Shown in pieces: positions 26,123 to 35,640 of a DNA stretch of 64,000 nt. A program made the position numbers and the translations under genes. The notes beneath the pieces are model-generated. The model saw nothing but the letters and a program-made list of their open reading frames with translations, had not been told where the DNA came from and did no database searches. Positions within the stretch are counted from its first letter, which is position 1. The number at the start of each line of letters is the position of its first letter. The stretch spans positions 62,001 through 126,000 of the forward strand of contig CAWESL010000017.1 of NCBI GenBank assembly GCA_963811705.1, in the 5' to 3' direction. Origin of the DNA: DATJPR01 sp963811705. Lineage in GTDB: Bacteria; Bacteroidota; Ignavibacteria; UBA10030; UBA6906.

Positions 26123-28123
26123 CTATGGTGGCTGCGTCCGGGCCTGCAGTTGCGAAAGCAGCGCGCGCGCTTCGCGGTTTCGTGGATCGAGACGAAGGAC
26201 GGTGTTCAACTCCAGGGTGCATGCCTGCCACTCCGCGAGCTTCATGAGCGCAAGGGCGCGGGCATAATGAGTCTGCACTTCGATCGAAAATGGCGGTGAA
26301 AGACCCAGGGCTATCCGGTATTGTGCCTCGGCCGCGGCGTACTTGCCTTCGGCCAGGAGCAGGTCCCCAAGCATCTTCCCGGCCTCCGCATCGGGAGCAT
26401 TGCGCATGGAAAGCTCAAGCGCCTCCGTTGCGACACCGTATAACCCTGCGCCCAGCGCAAACCGCGCCCATTGCTTGTAGGCATTCCCGTCGCGCAGATA
26501 GGTAAGCGCCACGGTGCGCATTTCGGCGGCGGCGGCTCCCAACTCCCGTCTCCGGGCATAATAGCGTGCCGCCTCTTCATGGGCATCCCTCCAGCTCCAT
26601 CGGCCTCGGGTAACATTTTCCGCGATCATCCCGAGAGTATCGGTTTGCGCAATGTCCTCAACGGGGCGATCCTTCTCCGTAAACGGCCATCCTGCCGTTA
26701 CAATTTCCGTCTTCCTTCGGCCGATGCGTTCATCGAGCGGAGTGACGATTCGTTCCGCCCAGAGCGTCTCCGCTTCGACTGTATCTCTGGCCCGCCATTC
26801 ATTCCTTGAGACGAGGATTCCGTTCGCTTCCATGCAGGCGATGATTGCGCGAGCAATAAGGAATTGACCGTACACCGTTGGGTGCAGGTGTTCGGTGACC
26901 AACGTATGTCCGATCAGCCCGCGGGGAGAAGACGCCGCGAAAACGGATTCGACGTCGGCGACATACGCTTGTCCAGCGAGCGCGCGGATGACGTTGTTCA
27001 GGTCGCCCGGTGCGCGGAAGCGAACGGGGTCTTTGTCTCGTGCCTCCCGATACTCGAATGCAGCCTGAACGCTCATGCCGAGGGAATCGTAATCGCGTGC
27101 GAGAAGAAAGTGCGCAAGGGCGTAGTCCGAATCAACCGCGACGGAGTGTTGGAATGCCTGGAGCGAGCCGGCGATGTTGCCGTCCGCAAAGAGTCTCCGA
27201 CCTGTTGCGATCCCTGCGTCGAACGACTTCCGAGCAGTAGAATCCAACGTCTCCCGGTGGAGCGATGCGAACGGCGCGAGATCACGCAGATTTGAAACTT
27301 GGGTGCAGAGAATGAGCGGCACCCTCGCTTTGCGACACGATGCGCTCAGGTCGCGGAGGTTGGCGGTGAACGTCTCGATCCCCGCTTGATAGAGAGGACT
27401 TCCAAAGGGGATCATCGTGCCACGCGCCATCTTCTCCATCATTGTTGATCGATCAAGATTGGGGTCGGATCGGTGAAGGAGAGCGAGCATGGCGTGAAAG
27501 CCGTCACGCAAGAGCACAAACGTTCTGAATCGCAGGAGGTGGAGATACAGCTGAACCATCCACCGCGATCTTCCGACACTTTCCCGTGAAGCGACTCCCA
27601 GGGCACCGTAGAACTCGTTGTGGCCGTCATACACGACGATCGCGTCCGGTTGATACCGGAGGACTTCGGATGCTTCATCGAGCACCGTGAAGGAATTTGT
27701 GGCCGTCATCCCGAGATTGACGACTTCGATGTTCCGGCCGGGAAAGGAATGGAGCAGAGCATTCCGGAGGAACGAGGAGAAGGCGGCATTATACCAGAAC
27801 GGATACCCGACCGTCGTTGATTCCCCAAGGCAGAAGAGTCTTACGGTCCCGGGGGGTTTTTCTGCCAGGAAAGCGTCAGGGCTGGCTCCGGGTTGAAAGT
27901 CCGTTTGAGAGAAATAGCGGCCCTTCACGCCGGGGTTCATCGTCAGCACTGTCGCCGAGTTGAGACGCGTTTCGCGGAACAGTCGCAGAGTGTCACCATA
28001 CCCGGCAAGGCGCAAGACGAGTTCCAGCAAAACGAAAAACAATACCGGCACGGCCATCGTAAAGGCCGCAAAAAGTCTTTTGCGCGAAGAGGGAAAGGTC
28101 GGATATGTGAAATGCCGGGTCAT
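26123..28123 (-). CDS. SGNH-hydrolase-like membrane protein with C-terminal TPRs (paralogue 2)
   Basis: 666 residues from the ATG at 28123. A membrane helix (about 18-40, AVPVLFFVLLELVLRLAG) leads into an SGNH-like domain. The motifs match paralogue 1 in order: GESTTVGYPFWYN (block I), NLGMTATNSFTVLDEASE, DGHNEFYGALGVASRESVG (block III) and EHLHPTVYGQF (block V with Glu-x-x-His). TPRs fill the C-terminal part. It is closer in sequence to paralogue 3 than to paralogue 1, since both share the GALGVASRESV and SNLRDL/SDLRDL stretches. The two are separated by about 185 nt on the same strand and are probably a recent tandem duplication. Confidence 0.78.
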   Translation of the reverse strand: MTRHFTYPTFPSSRKRLFAAFTMAVPVLFFVLLELVLRLAGYGDTLRLFRETRLNSATVLTMNPGVKGRYFSQTDFQPGASPDAFLAEKPPGTVRLFCLGESTTVGYPFWYNAAFSSFLRNALLHSFPGRNIEVVNLGMTATNSFTVLDEASEVLRYQPDAIVVYDGHNEFYGALGVASRESVGRSRWMVQLYLHLLRFRTFVLLRDGFHAMLALLHRSDPNLDRSTMMEKMARGTMIPFGSPLYQAGIETFTANLRDLSASCRKARVPLILCTQVSNLRDLAPFASLHRETLDSTARKSFDAGIATGRRLFADGNIAGSLQAFQHSVAVDSDYALAHFLLARDYDSLGMSVQAAFEYREARDKDPVRFRAPGDLNNVIRALAGQAYVADVESVFAASSPRGLIGHTLVTEHLHPTVYGQFLIARAIIACMEANGILVSRNEWRARDTVEAETLWAERIVTPLDERIGRRKTEIVTAGWPFTEKDRPVEDIAQTDTLGMIAENVTRGRWSWRDAHEEAARYYARRRELGAAAAEMRTVALTYLRDGNAYKQWARFALGAGLYGVATEALELSMRNAPDAEAGKMLGDLLLAEGKYAAAEAQYRIALGLSPPFSIEVQTHYARALALMKLAEWQACTLELNTVLRLDPRNREARALLSQLQARTQPP

Positions 28124-28307
28124 CAGCTGGTGAAATATAGCGATAATGGAAGAATATGGCACTTCGCGTCTGACGGTTCCAACGCGTTGACCATGAATTG
28201 AATTACGCTTCGAAAAGCATCACTGCGAAAAAGAGCATCCGCCTCCGTTTTAATGGCGGTGATTATTCTTGGTCGGAGGATGATCCACATGTTTTGTTAT
28301 TGAGGAC

Positions 28308-30218
28308 TCAGTTCTGCAAATGACGTTCGGTGACCTCGATGAGTTGACGAATTTCCGCGACCTGGGCGTTTGTTGAGGCGAGACGAGCTGCCTGCTGGAA
28401 CAACTGCATGGCTCCCGGATAGTCTTTCTCTATCGCGTGCAGGCTGCCTGCTGTGCGGGCTGCGCCGTAGGTCGGTTCGATGGCGAGCGCTCGCTCGAAC
28501 GCCGCGGTTGCATTCCTGTAGTCCTTCAACGCAACGCAGATTTCTCCAAGGCGCAGGAAAGGAGATGCGCTATACGGGATCTGGTTGGACACGGCACGAT
28601 ATTCCTTCTCTGCGTTCGGAAGATCCCCTTTCCCCGCGAAATGCTCCGCGGCTTCGACATGCCCGCGTTCCCAGGACAATTCACCGCTGATCATCCGGTC
28701 CGCGATCAGGTTCAGGGCTGCGTCGTTGCTCTCCGGACCCGCATCAACCTTGAAGGGCGACCGGAAGGGCCACCGGGAGGTCAACGAGGAGATGCGCTTG
28801 GCTGCCGCCAGGAGGTCGAGATCCGTGAGCGAGCGTCGTTTCCAGAGCGTGGTGTCGGCAATGGTGTCGCGTTGCTCCCAGACGGCTCCGGGCGCAATGA
28901 GCCCGGAATTCCTGATCGATTCCGCATAGAACTTCGCCATGAGAAATGCGCCCGGCGCGGTCGGATGGAGATGCTCAAGAATGAGCGTCCGCCCGATCAG
29001 GGAGTCCGGACAGTAACGCCGAAAGTCCTGCTCCAAATCGATCGTCATCACCCGGGGCGGGCTGTCAAGAGCCATGATTGCATTGTTGAAATCACTGGAC
29101 GTTCGGAACCGGAGCCGGTCAAAATCCCTGGCGAGGGCGTATGTCCGCTCGGCATCTCCGTATCGGTGGAGCGAGTCCAGCATGCGCCCGCGGAGATAAT
29201 AGATATCAGCCCGTGTCGAATCCAGGGCGAGTGCAGAATCGAGGGGAGAGATGGCCGAGAGGAATCGATGTTCCTCAGCGAGCGCCCTGCTGCGTGCGTA
29301 CAGTGCCTCCACCTGGGTTCGGGACGAAGGAGGAAGCCGGGCGCTTGAACCGGGGACAAACGGCGGAAGATCCCTGAGGTCCGAAACCTGGGTGCCGAAG
29401 ACAATTGGCACGTTGTGTTCGCGGCACATGGTGGCGAGTTCGCGGAGGTTCGCCTCGAACGAATGCAGAGCTGTCAAATAGTCTGGAGACCAGCGTTCAA
29501 CCTCTTTCCCGATCGCCAGCCGTTCCATCATCGTTCCCTCATCGAGGTCGGAGGATGGATGGAGCATTGAACCAATCCACACCGAGAGATCTCTCAATGC
29601 GACAAACGTCCGCCAATGAAGGAGGGAGAGATAGAGCTCCACCACCCACCGCGGTTTCGCCACGGATTCCCGGGAGGCGACGCCGAGCGCGCCGTAGAAT
29701 TCATTGTGCCCATCGTAGACAACAATGAGATCCGGGGCGTACCGGAACAGTTCACGGCCGATATCGAGCGTCGTGAAGCTGTTCGTGGCCGTCATGCCGA
29801 GGTTGATGACTTCGATCTTCCATTCGGGAAACAGTGCGGAAAGGCGTTCTTTCAGGAAGGTTGGAAACGATCCCTGATAGCCATAGGGGAAGCCGACCGT
29901 TGTGGAGCCTCCAAGGCAAAAGATGCGGAAGGTGTTCGCCGGTTTTGGCATTGTAAAAGCATCCATCGAGGTCGCCGGGCTGAAATCGACCTTCGAGAAG
30001 TAGCGCATTTTGACATCGGGATTCATGACAAAGTACTTCGTCCCGGCGATCTCCATGGTTGTGAAGAGAGAGAGGTCCGGGCTGAGGTGAAGAATTCGGA
30101 GCGCCCCCTCCACCGTGAAGACCAGCACGATCGGGAACAGGAGGGTGATCGTCCAGAGCTTTTTTTGGGATAACAATGGTCGGGGAACCCGAGGTGTGGT
30201 ATTTTTTCCGCGTTTCAT
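28308..30218 (-). CDS. SGNH-hydrolase-like membrane protein with C-terminal TPRs (paralogue 3)
   Basis: 636 residues from the ATG at 30218, preceded by gaagagg; a GTG at 30290 is possible but adds a poor leader. The layout matches paralogue 2: membrane helix (about 22-44), block I GGSTTVGFPYGYQG (GES changed to GGS), NLGMTATNSFTTLDIGRE, DGHNEFYGALGVASRESVA, SDLRDLPPFVPG, block V EHLHPTAPGAF, then TPRs (about 530-630). It is divergent from the amylase operon across about 255 nt. The Glu-x-x-His variation in block V is shared by all three paralogues. Function unknown, likely envelope-associated. Confidence 0.78.
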   Translation of the reverse strand: MKRGKNTTPRVPRPLLSQKKLWTITLLFPIVLVFTVEGALRILHLSPDLSLFTTMEIAGTKYFVMNPDVKMRYFSKVDFSPATSMDAFTMPKPANTFRIFCLGGSTTVGFPYGYQGSFPTFLKERLSALFPEWKIEVINLGMTATNSFTTLDIGRELFRYAPDLIVVYDGHNEFYGALGVASRESVAKPRWVVELYLSLLHWRTFVALRDLSVWIGSMLHPSSDLDEGTMMERLAIGKEVERWSPDYLTALHSFEANLRELATMCREHNVPIVFGTQVSDLRDLPPFVPGSSARLPPSSRTQVEALYARSRALAEEHRFLSAISPLDSALALDSTRADIYYLRGRMLDSLHRYGDAERTYALARDFDRLRFRTSSDFNNAIMALDSPPRVMTIDLEQDFRRYCPDSLIGRTLILEHLHPTAPGAFLMAKFYAESIRNSGLIAPGAVWEQRDTIADTTLWKRRSLTDLDLLAAAKRISSLTSRWPFRSPFKVDAGPESNDAALNLIADRMISGELSWERGHVEAAEHFAGKGDLPNAEKEYRAVSNQIPYSASPFLRLGEICVALKDYRNATAAFERALAIEPTYGAARTAGSLHAIEKDYPGAMQLFQQAARLASTNAQVAEIRQLIEVTERHLQN

Positions 30219-30332
30219 GCGGCAGAGGCGCCTCTTCGTCACAGGTGAGATGGCAATATAGGAGGAAGAACCGAAATACGCATCTTCCACGGCGTTTTTT
30301 ATGAAAGCTGCCGGTGAAAAGCCAAAAATCCC

Positions 30333-30362
30333 TTGACATTGAAAGAATTAATGCCGAATATT
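30333..30362 (+). promoter_or_regulatory. Promoter of the alpha-glucan operon
   Basis: TTGACA at 30333-30338 and AATATT (4/6) at 30357-30362, spaced by 18 nt. The LacI-type palindrome begins two bases after the -10. The arrangement mirrors the lacI promoter at 10825-10853. A leader of about 100 nt follows before the GH13 start. Confidence 0.75.
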
Positions 30363-30364
30363 CG

Positions 30365-30378
30365 TGGAAGCGCTTCCA
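30365..30378. promoter_or_regulatory. LacI-family operator TGGAAGCGCTTCCA (second copy)
   Basis: Identical over all 14 bases to the palindrome at 10854-10867, and in the same place relative to the promoter, covering the expected transcription start. It should make the GH13-GH57-GH13-MFS-MFS operon a direct target of the LacI-family repressor encoded 19 kb upstream. Confidence 0.88.
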
Positions 30379-30473
30379 ATCAAGAATTCACGCCTGTTCT
30401 GAATTATCCTGCGACGTTTCCCCTCGATGATGCAACCCTTGGTCTCTTTGCTCCATGATGAAGCGGAGTATCT

Positions 30474-33400
30474 ATGAAATGGCTTATCAGCATTGCGATT
30501 GTGCTGGTCGTTCTTTGCGTTCCGGCAAGAGGGCAGGATTCGGTGGATGTCACATTCCGGTACATGAAAGGGAGCGGACCAACGGTGTTTCTCGTGGGTG
30601 AGTTCAACTTGCCAAACCCCTGGACAAACTCTGAATTGCCGATGACGTTCAATGGTGTGGATGCCTGGACAAGGACGAAACGTCTGCGCCTTGGGGGCAA
30701 TCCCAATCCACCCGCCAATGGTGTGCCCGGTGCATGGCAGTACAAGTTCTACTATGCCGGTGTCACCGATTGGCCGAACGACCCGCTGAACGCGCACACC
30801 AATAGTCTCGATAACAACAACACCTACCTTTATACCAAAGACCCGACGATCTACCAGCTTCTTCCAAACCAGCGACAACCGCTTGTGTCGACAAGTACCC
30901 CCACCGTTTCAGCATACATTTTCCCGAAAGTCGGCGCGGTGGTTGATTCAAGCGCGATTTCCGTTACCATCGACAGCACGGTATTCTCACCCTTGCCGTC
31001 CGCATACAATTCTGCTACGCAGCAATTCTCCTGGACGGTACCCGAACCGCTGCCCAACGGCCCGCATCGGTTGATTTTGACAGCGCACTCGACCGCTGGT
31101 GGTGTCAACGCGGACACCGTGACATTTTCAACGCAGGCAGGCTACGTGCGTTTCCTGACGGAAAGCGGTTATGCAACGCTGAACCCTCTCCGACTCCTGC
31201 ACGGGTTGGTGCAAGACACGACGGTGCATACCGTCACCATCGTCCGGAACGGATCCGATACACTTTACGTCACTTGCGCAGGCGGTTCCTTCTCCGTGAC
31301 CGATACCCTCAAAGAAGGGGTCAACACGTACCGCGCGTTTGCGGATTCAGCGGGGTCGCTCGTCCATTCCGACTCAGCTTCGTTCACCTATATCATCAAC
31401 CATGCTCCGAACGCCCTCATAACCGTGAGCGACGCTGGTCCCTCGTTCCAACTTTCCGCCGCGGGAAGCACTGATCCGGATTCCGGACAGACAGGCACGC
31501 TTTCCTATGTCTGGTCGGAAGACGCGTCCAATCCCTCGCTGCTTGGCGGCATCAACGGCATGACAACCCCGACACTCATGGTGTCGAAGCCGGCCGTACC
31601 GGGTGAATATTTCTTCGGACTTATCGCCAAGGACGTTGACGGCCATTCCGATACCACGCGGACGTATGTCGTCTTCAATGCCGACAAGAATATTCTCACT
31701 TCAACGTACCGCACCAATCCTCCATGGGCTCAAAAGGGGAGAATCTATTTCCTCTTCCCGAAGTCAATGTCGACGGCCGGCACCATCAGCGAATCGACAA
31801 AGCGCCTCCAGTACATCCACGATCTGGGTTTCTCCATTATCTGGATGATGCCCGTTATGAAAAATGCCTATCCCATTGACAACAACTTCGGCCCAGGGTA
31901 CAACATCGTCGACTTCTATAATGTCGCTCCCGAGTACGGCACGAATCAGGACTTCAAGAACTTCGTTACTCAGGCACACGCGCTCGGGATGAAGGTGATT
32001 CTCGATGTTACGCCGAACCATTCCAGCAAATTCCACCCTTGGTCGTTGGACGCGCACGCGTTCGGTGTCGATTCCCGCTATTGGACATGGTATGAGCACC
32101 GGATGATCACGTCCAATACGAACGGACTCGGCGACTGTCTGGATGCATCCGGCTTCAACTATTATTGCGGGTTCAGCGATCAGCTCATGAACCTGAACTG
32201 GTCCGATCCCGACATGCGCGCGGAGATGATCAACGTCTACAGATACTGGATCACACAGTTTGGCATTGATGGCTACCGGTTCGACGTGTACTGGGGACCC
32301 CACCGCCGCTACGGGGAACAATTTATGGGCATTCCGGTGCGAACGGCGCTGAAACATCTTAAGCCCGACATTCTCCTGCTCGGCGAAGATGACGGGACCG
32401 GGAGCGGGACCGAGACCATCTACGCCGACTATGGCGGGGCATACCCCGGCGGGCTCGATGCGTCGTATGATTTCAAACTCTACTTCAATCAGTTTTCCAC
32501 GTTCTACAATAATGCCGTCGGCACTGCGTTCAACAATCTACAGACTGAAATCGATAACGGTGGGTACTACCCCGGCCCCGACGCCTTGTACATGCGCTTC
32601 CTCGAATCGCAGGATCAGGACCGGATCGCCTATCTGTATTCCAACAACGGCGCGCTCAGTGCGACAGAGTCATTTTTGCGGACAATGCCGATGGCAAGTG
32701 TTCTCTTCACCATTCCCGGGCTCCCCATGGTGTGGAACGGTCAAGAAGTCGGGATGGGCTATGGACTTTCCGGTTCGAAAGAGAGCCGCGACCGCAGTGT
32801 GATCAACTGGAACTCCGCGGGGGGCGCACTGTTGATCCCCCATTATCAGAAGTTGGCGACGCTGCGCGGAGCGTTCCCCGCGTTCACCCAGCATAAGCGC
32901 GATACGAATGGCGATGGAAGCGTCAACGCTTCTGATTCGTCGGACTTCGTCAGAGTGACTTCAAACACGAGTCTGGCGTATGCATTTTCGCGGCCGTACC
33001 CGGACCAGAACGGACTGACGGTGGTCAATGGCGCGGGCAACCCGATTGCGGCCGTTCTTGATCTGAGGACGGCGAATTTGAAATTCAGCGGATCTCCCGA
33101 CTCAGTGTATGCCAACGATCTGTATGGCAACTCTCACGTGCGCATCGCGTCCGCAGACTTCTCGTCGTTCAACGTCAATCTTCCTGCCTATGGGACGGCG
33201 ATCTATACGATCTCGACGACATTCGACACGCTTTCCCTTGCGCAGTTGCCGACTTCGGTCGGATCCCCGATGATGGCGCCAATGGATTTTCGCCTGATGC
33301 AGAATTACCCGAACCCGTTCAACCCGGCGACGATCATTCGATACACCATCGCAGGGGGCAGGAATCAGGCGTCAGGGCCCTCTGATGTTCGGCTGGTGGT

Positions 33401-33566
33401 CTATGATGTGCTGGGGCGGCAGGTGGCTGTCTTAGTCGATGCAGTTCAGCAGGCGGGGACTTACGACGTAAAATTCGATGGGACGAGACTGGCGAGCGGG
33501 ATCTACTTCTACCGCCTCACGGCAGGAGCATTTTCCTCTGCCATGAAGATGATTCTGACCAAATGA
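30474..33566 (+). CDS. Secreted GH13 alpha-amylase-family enzyme with T9SS sorting domain
   Basis: 1030 residues with a signal peptide (cut near ARGQ). An N-terminal E-set/glycogen-binding-like module (about 24-105, VFLVGEFNLPNPW ... WQYKFYYAG) is followed by Ig-like linkers and a GH13 barrel from about 415. Region I is DVTPNHSS (D511, N515, H516), region II GYRFDVYWG with nucleophile D604, and region III LLGEDDG with acid/base E638. Region IV reads FLESQDQDR: D714 is kept, but the His before it, normally in Asn-His-Asp, is Gln (Q713). The C-terminus is a T9SS domain (NYPNPFNPATI from N944, ending KMILTK). It probably cuts starch or maltodextrin at the cell surface. First gene of the LacI-operator operon. 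Confidence 0.9.
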   Translation: MKWLISIAIVLVVLCVPARGQDSVDVTFRYMKGSGPTVFLVGEFNLPNPWTNSELPMTFNGVDAWTRTKRLRLGGNPNPPANGVPGAWQYKFYYAGVTDWPNDPLNAHTNSLDNNNTYLYTKDPTIYQLLPNQRQPLVSTSTPTVSAYIFPKVGAVVDSSAISVTIDSTVFSPLPSAYNSATQQFSWTVPEPLPNGPHRLILTAHSTAGGVNADTVTFSTQAGYVRFLTESGYATLNPLRLLHGLVQDTTVHTVTIVRNGSDTLYVTCAGGSFSVTDTLKEGVNTYRAFADSAGSLVHSDSASFTYIINHAPNALITVSDAGPSFQLSAAGSTDPDSGQTGTLSYVWSEDASNPSLLGGINGMTTPTLMVSKPAVPGEYFFGLIAKDVDGHSDTTRTYVVFNADKNILTSTYRTNPPWAQKGRIYFLFPKSMSTAGTISESTKRLQYIHDLGFSIIWMMPVMKNAYPIDNNFGPGYNIVDFYNVAPEYGTNQDFKNFVTQAHALGMKVILDVTPNHSSKFHPWSLDAHAFGVDSRYWTWYEHRMITSNTNGLGDCLDASGFNYYCGFSDQLMNLNWSDPDMRAEMINVYRYWITQFGIDGYRFDVYWGPHRRYGEQFMGIPVRTALKHLKPDILLLGEDDGTGSGTETIYADYGGAYPGGLDASYDFKLYFNQFSTFYNNAVGTAFNNLQTEIDNGGYYPGPDALYMRFLESQDQDRIAYLYSNNGALSATESFLRTMPMASVLFTIPGLPMVWNGQEVGMGYGLSGSKESRDRSVINWNSAGGALLIPHYQKLATLRGAFPAFTQHKRDTNGDGSVNASDSSDFVRVTSNTSLAYAFSRPYPDQNGLTVVNGAGNPIAAVLDLRTANLKFSGSPDSVYANDLYGNSHVRIASADFSSFNVNLPAYGTAIYTISTTFDTLSLAQLPTSVGSPMMAPMDFRLMQNYPNPFNPATIIRYTIAGGRNQASGPSDVRLVVYDVLGRQVAVLVDAVQQAGTYDVKFDGTRLASGIYFYRLTAGAFSSAMKMILTK

Positions 33567-35587
33567 ATCAGAGAGAGTGTCCACGTATGCATGCTCCGTC
33601 TCCTGCATTCCTCCCTCTCGGGACAATGGTGATTGTCGTTCTGCTTGCCGTTGGTATAGGGAAGTCTCAGCCGATGGATGTCTACCCGCCGGCTCCTGAC
33701 CGGAAACCGCTCTATCTGAACATTATCTGGCACCAGCACCAGCCACTGTATGTAAATCCGGAAAAGGACCAGCTCACCGGTCCCTGGGTGCGCACACACG
33801 CCACCAAGGACTACTATGACATGGCTGCGATGCTGAGGGATTATCCAGACATCCATTGCACCATTAACCTGAGCTCATCGCTCCTCAACCAGCTCCGCTC
33901 GTACTATGTCGATCGGCTCGGACCGTTTATCGATACCAAGCTGAACGAGATGGATGTCGCAGGGTTTCTCCGCCGCTGGAAAGGCAAGACGGATCCCTGG
34001 ATCGACCTGATGCTGAAGAATAGCTCGGCGTTCGATTCAACCGACATCGACTACCTGTATCGAAACCCCTGGAATGCCTTCAGCATCAGCCCGATACAGA
34101 TCTCCCGGTTTCCCGAGTACGAAGCTCTCCAGCGCAAACTTCGGGCGTCTCCGGCCGGCTCCCGGACCGTGTTCACGGATCAGGAGATGCGGTCCACGAA
34201 ATTCTGGTTTTACCTGGCGAATTTTGATCCGGACTTTCTGCGTGGTCCGGTGACAATGCCCGATGGCAGCACCTGCGATCTATCGTCGTATGTCGAGTTC
34301 CGGCACGACGGCAAATGTTATCTGAGGCATCCGGTCACGGAGAGAGATTGTGTCCGGATGATCATCGAGGCGTACAAAGTGATGGCGTCGGTGATTCCCA
34401 TCCACCGTGATCTCCGGCTGGATCTCAAGAAGCATGCCGGTCAAATCGAGATCGTGACGACGCCGTATTATCACCCCATCCTCCCGCTGATCTACAACAC
34501 TGACCTTGCGCGCGAATGTCAGCCGAGGGATACCTTGCCAGCGCGGTTTGCCTTTCCCGGCGACGCCGAAGCTCAGGTTGCAAAAGCTGTGGCGATGTAC
34601 CGTGAAGTCTTCGGCGCTTCACCGGCAGGGATGTGGCCCGCGGAAGGATCCGTTGCGCAATCGGTTCTCCCGATCTTCGCGTCCAACAATATTGCATGGA
34701 TCGCCAGCGATGTGAAGGTGCTCACGCGATCCAATCCACCGGATCAGCCGAACACCACGCCGTATCGATTCCCCGCGGGTCAAGGAGGGGAATCGGATAC
34801 GTCGGCGTGGATGGTCCTGGTTTTCAGGGACACGGAACTCTCGGACAGGATCGGGTTCAAGTACCAGGACTACGAAGGGGAAACTGCGGCGGAAGATTTC
34901 ATCCAGACAATCCTGGCAAGAGCTCCCCGGGTGGGACAACCTGATGGGATGCTGACGATAATCCTCGATGGAGAAAATGCCTGGGAGTGGTACAAGAAAG
35001 ACATGGATGGAAAAGCGTTCCTCCACGCGTTTTACCGCAAGCTCAGCGTCCTGGCAAAGGAAAATCGTGTCATAACCGTGACGACGTCAGAATACATTGC
35101 TGGAAATCCTCAACGCAACGTTCCGGCGCACCCGGTATCTTCGCTGCCGTCCATGAAACGACTCTGGTCAGGGTCCTGGATCAACGCCAATTTTGACACC
35201 TGGATCGGTGAACGCGAAGAGAACACCGCCTGGGCGTACCTTCTCACGGTACGGAATGCTCTCGCCGCATCCGGCATCCGTCAGCCGGACCCATGGAAGG
35301 AAGCCCCGCGGGAGAATACGAAGGCGTGGTATGGCTGGAAGGCGTGGGAGGAGATGTATGCTGCGGAAGGATCCGACTGGTTCTGGTGGTATGGCGATGA
35401 CCAGACGGCGCCCGGCGGGGACAAACCGTTCGATCTGGGTTATCTCACCCACCTGAAGAATGTGTACGCGTTCGCGGCAAAGGCCGGCGCCCGAATGGTT
35501 TGGCCGAACCTCCAGCCGATCATCCGGGATTCTGTGCACGCAACAACCACGAAGAACGACAATGATCACGGCGTCATGGCAAAATAA
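33563..35587 (+). CDS. GH57-family glycoside hydrolase (exported)
   Basis: 674 residues; the ATG overlaps the GH13 stop (ATGA). The N-terminus (MHAPSPAFLPLGTMVIVVLLAVGIGKSQ) is signal-like, so export is likely although no T9SS tail is present. GH57 motifs are clear: IIWHQHQPLY (H57-Q-H59), GMWPAEGSV with candidate nucleophile E361, and TIILDGENAWEW with acid/base D469. GH57 enzymes hydrolyse or transfer alpha-glucans (alpha-amylase, amylopullulanase, branching enzyme). Without a characterised subfamily I cannot tell which. A periplasmic maltodextrin-processing role fits the neighbours. Confidence 0.88.
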   Translation: MNQRECPRMHAPSPAFLPLGTMVIVVLLAVGIGKSQPMDVYPPAPDRKPLYLNIIWHQHQPLYVNPEKDQLTGPWVRTHATKDYYDMAAMLRDYPDIHCTINLSSSLLNQLRSYYVDRLGPFIDTKLNEMDVAGFLRRWKGKTDPWIDLMLKNSSAFDSTDIDYLYRNPWNAFSISPIQISRFPEYEALQRKLRASPAGSRTVFTDQEMRSTKFWFYLANFDPDFLRGPVTMPDGSTCDLSSYVEFRHDGKCYLRHPVTERDCVRMIIEAYKVMASVIPIHRDLRLDLKKHAGQIEIVTTPYYHPILPLIYNTDLARECQPRDTLPARFAFPGDAEAQVAKAVAMYREVFGASPAGMWPAEGSVAQSVLPIFASNNIAWIASDVKVLTRSNPPDQPNTTPYRFPAGQGGESDTSAWMVLVFRDTELSDRIGFKYQDYEGETAAEDFIQTILARAPRVGQPDGMLTIILDGENAWEWYKKDMDGKAFLHAFYRKLSVLAKENRVITVTTSEYIAGNPQRNVPAHPVSSLPSMKRLWSGSWINANFDTWIGEREENTAWAYLLTVRNALAASGIRQPDPWKEAPRENTKAWYGWKAWEEMYAAEGSDWFWWYGDDQTAPGGDKPFDLGYLTHLKNVYAFAAKAGARMVWPNLQPIIRDSVHATTTKNDNDHGVMAK

Positions 35588-35640
35588 CTGATGTCGCCGG
35601 ACATTCACGAGGAAGACCATCACATACTCCGTTCGCCACC

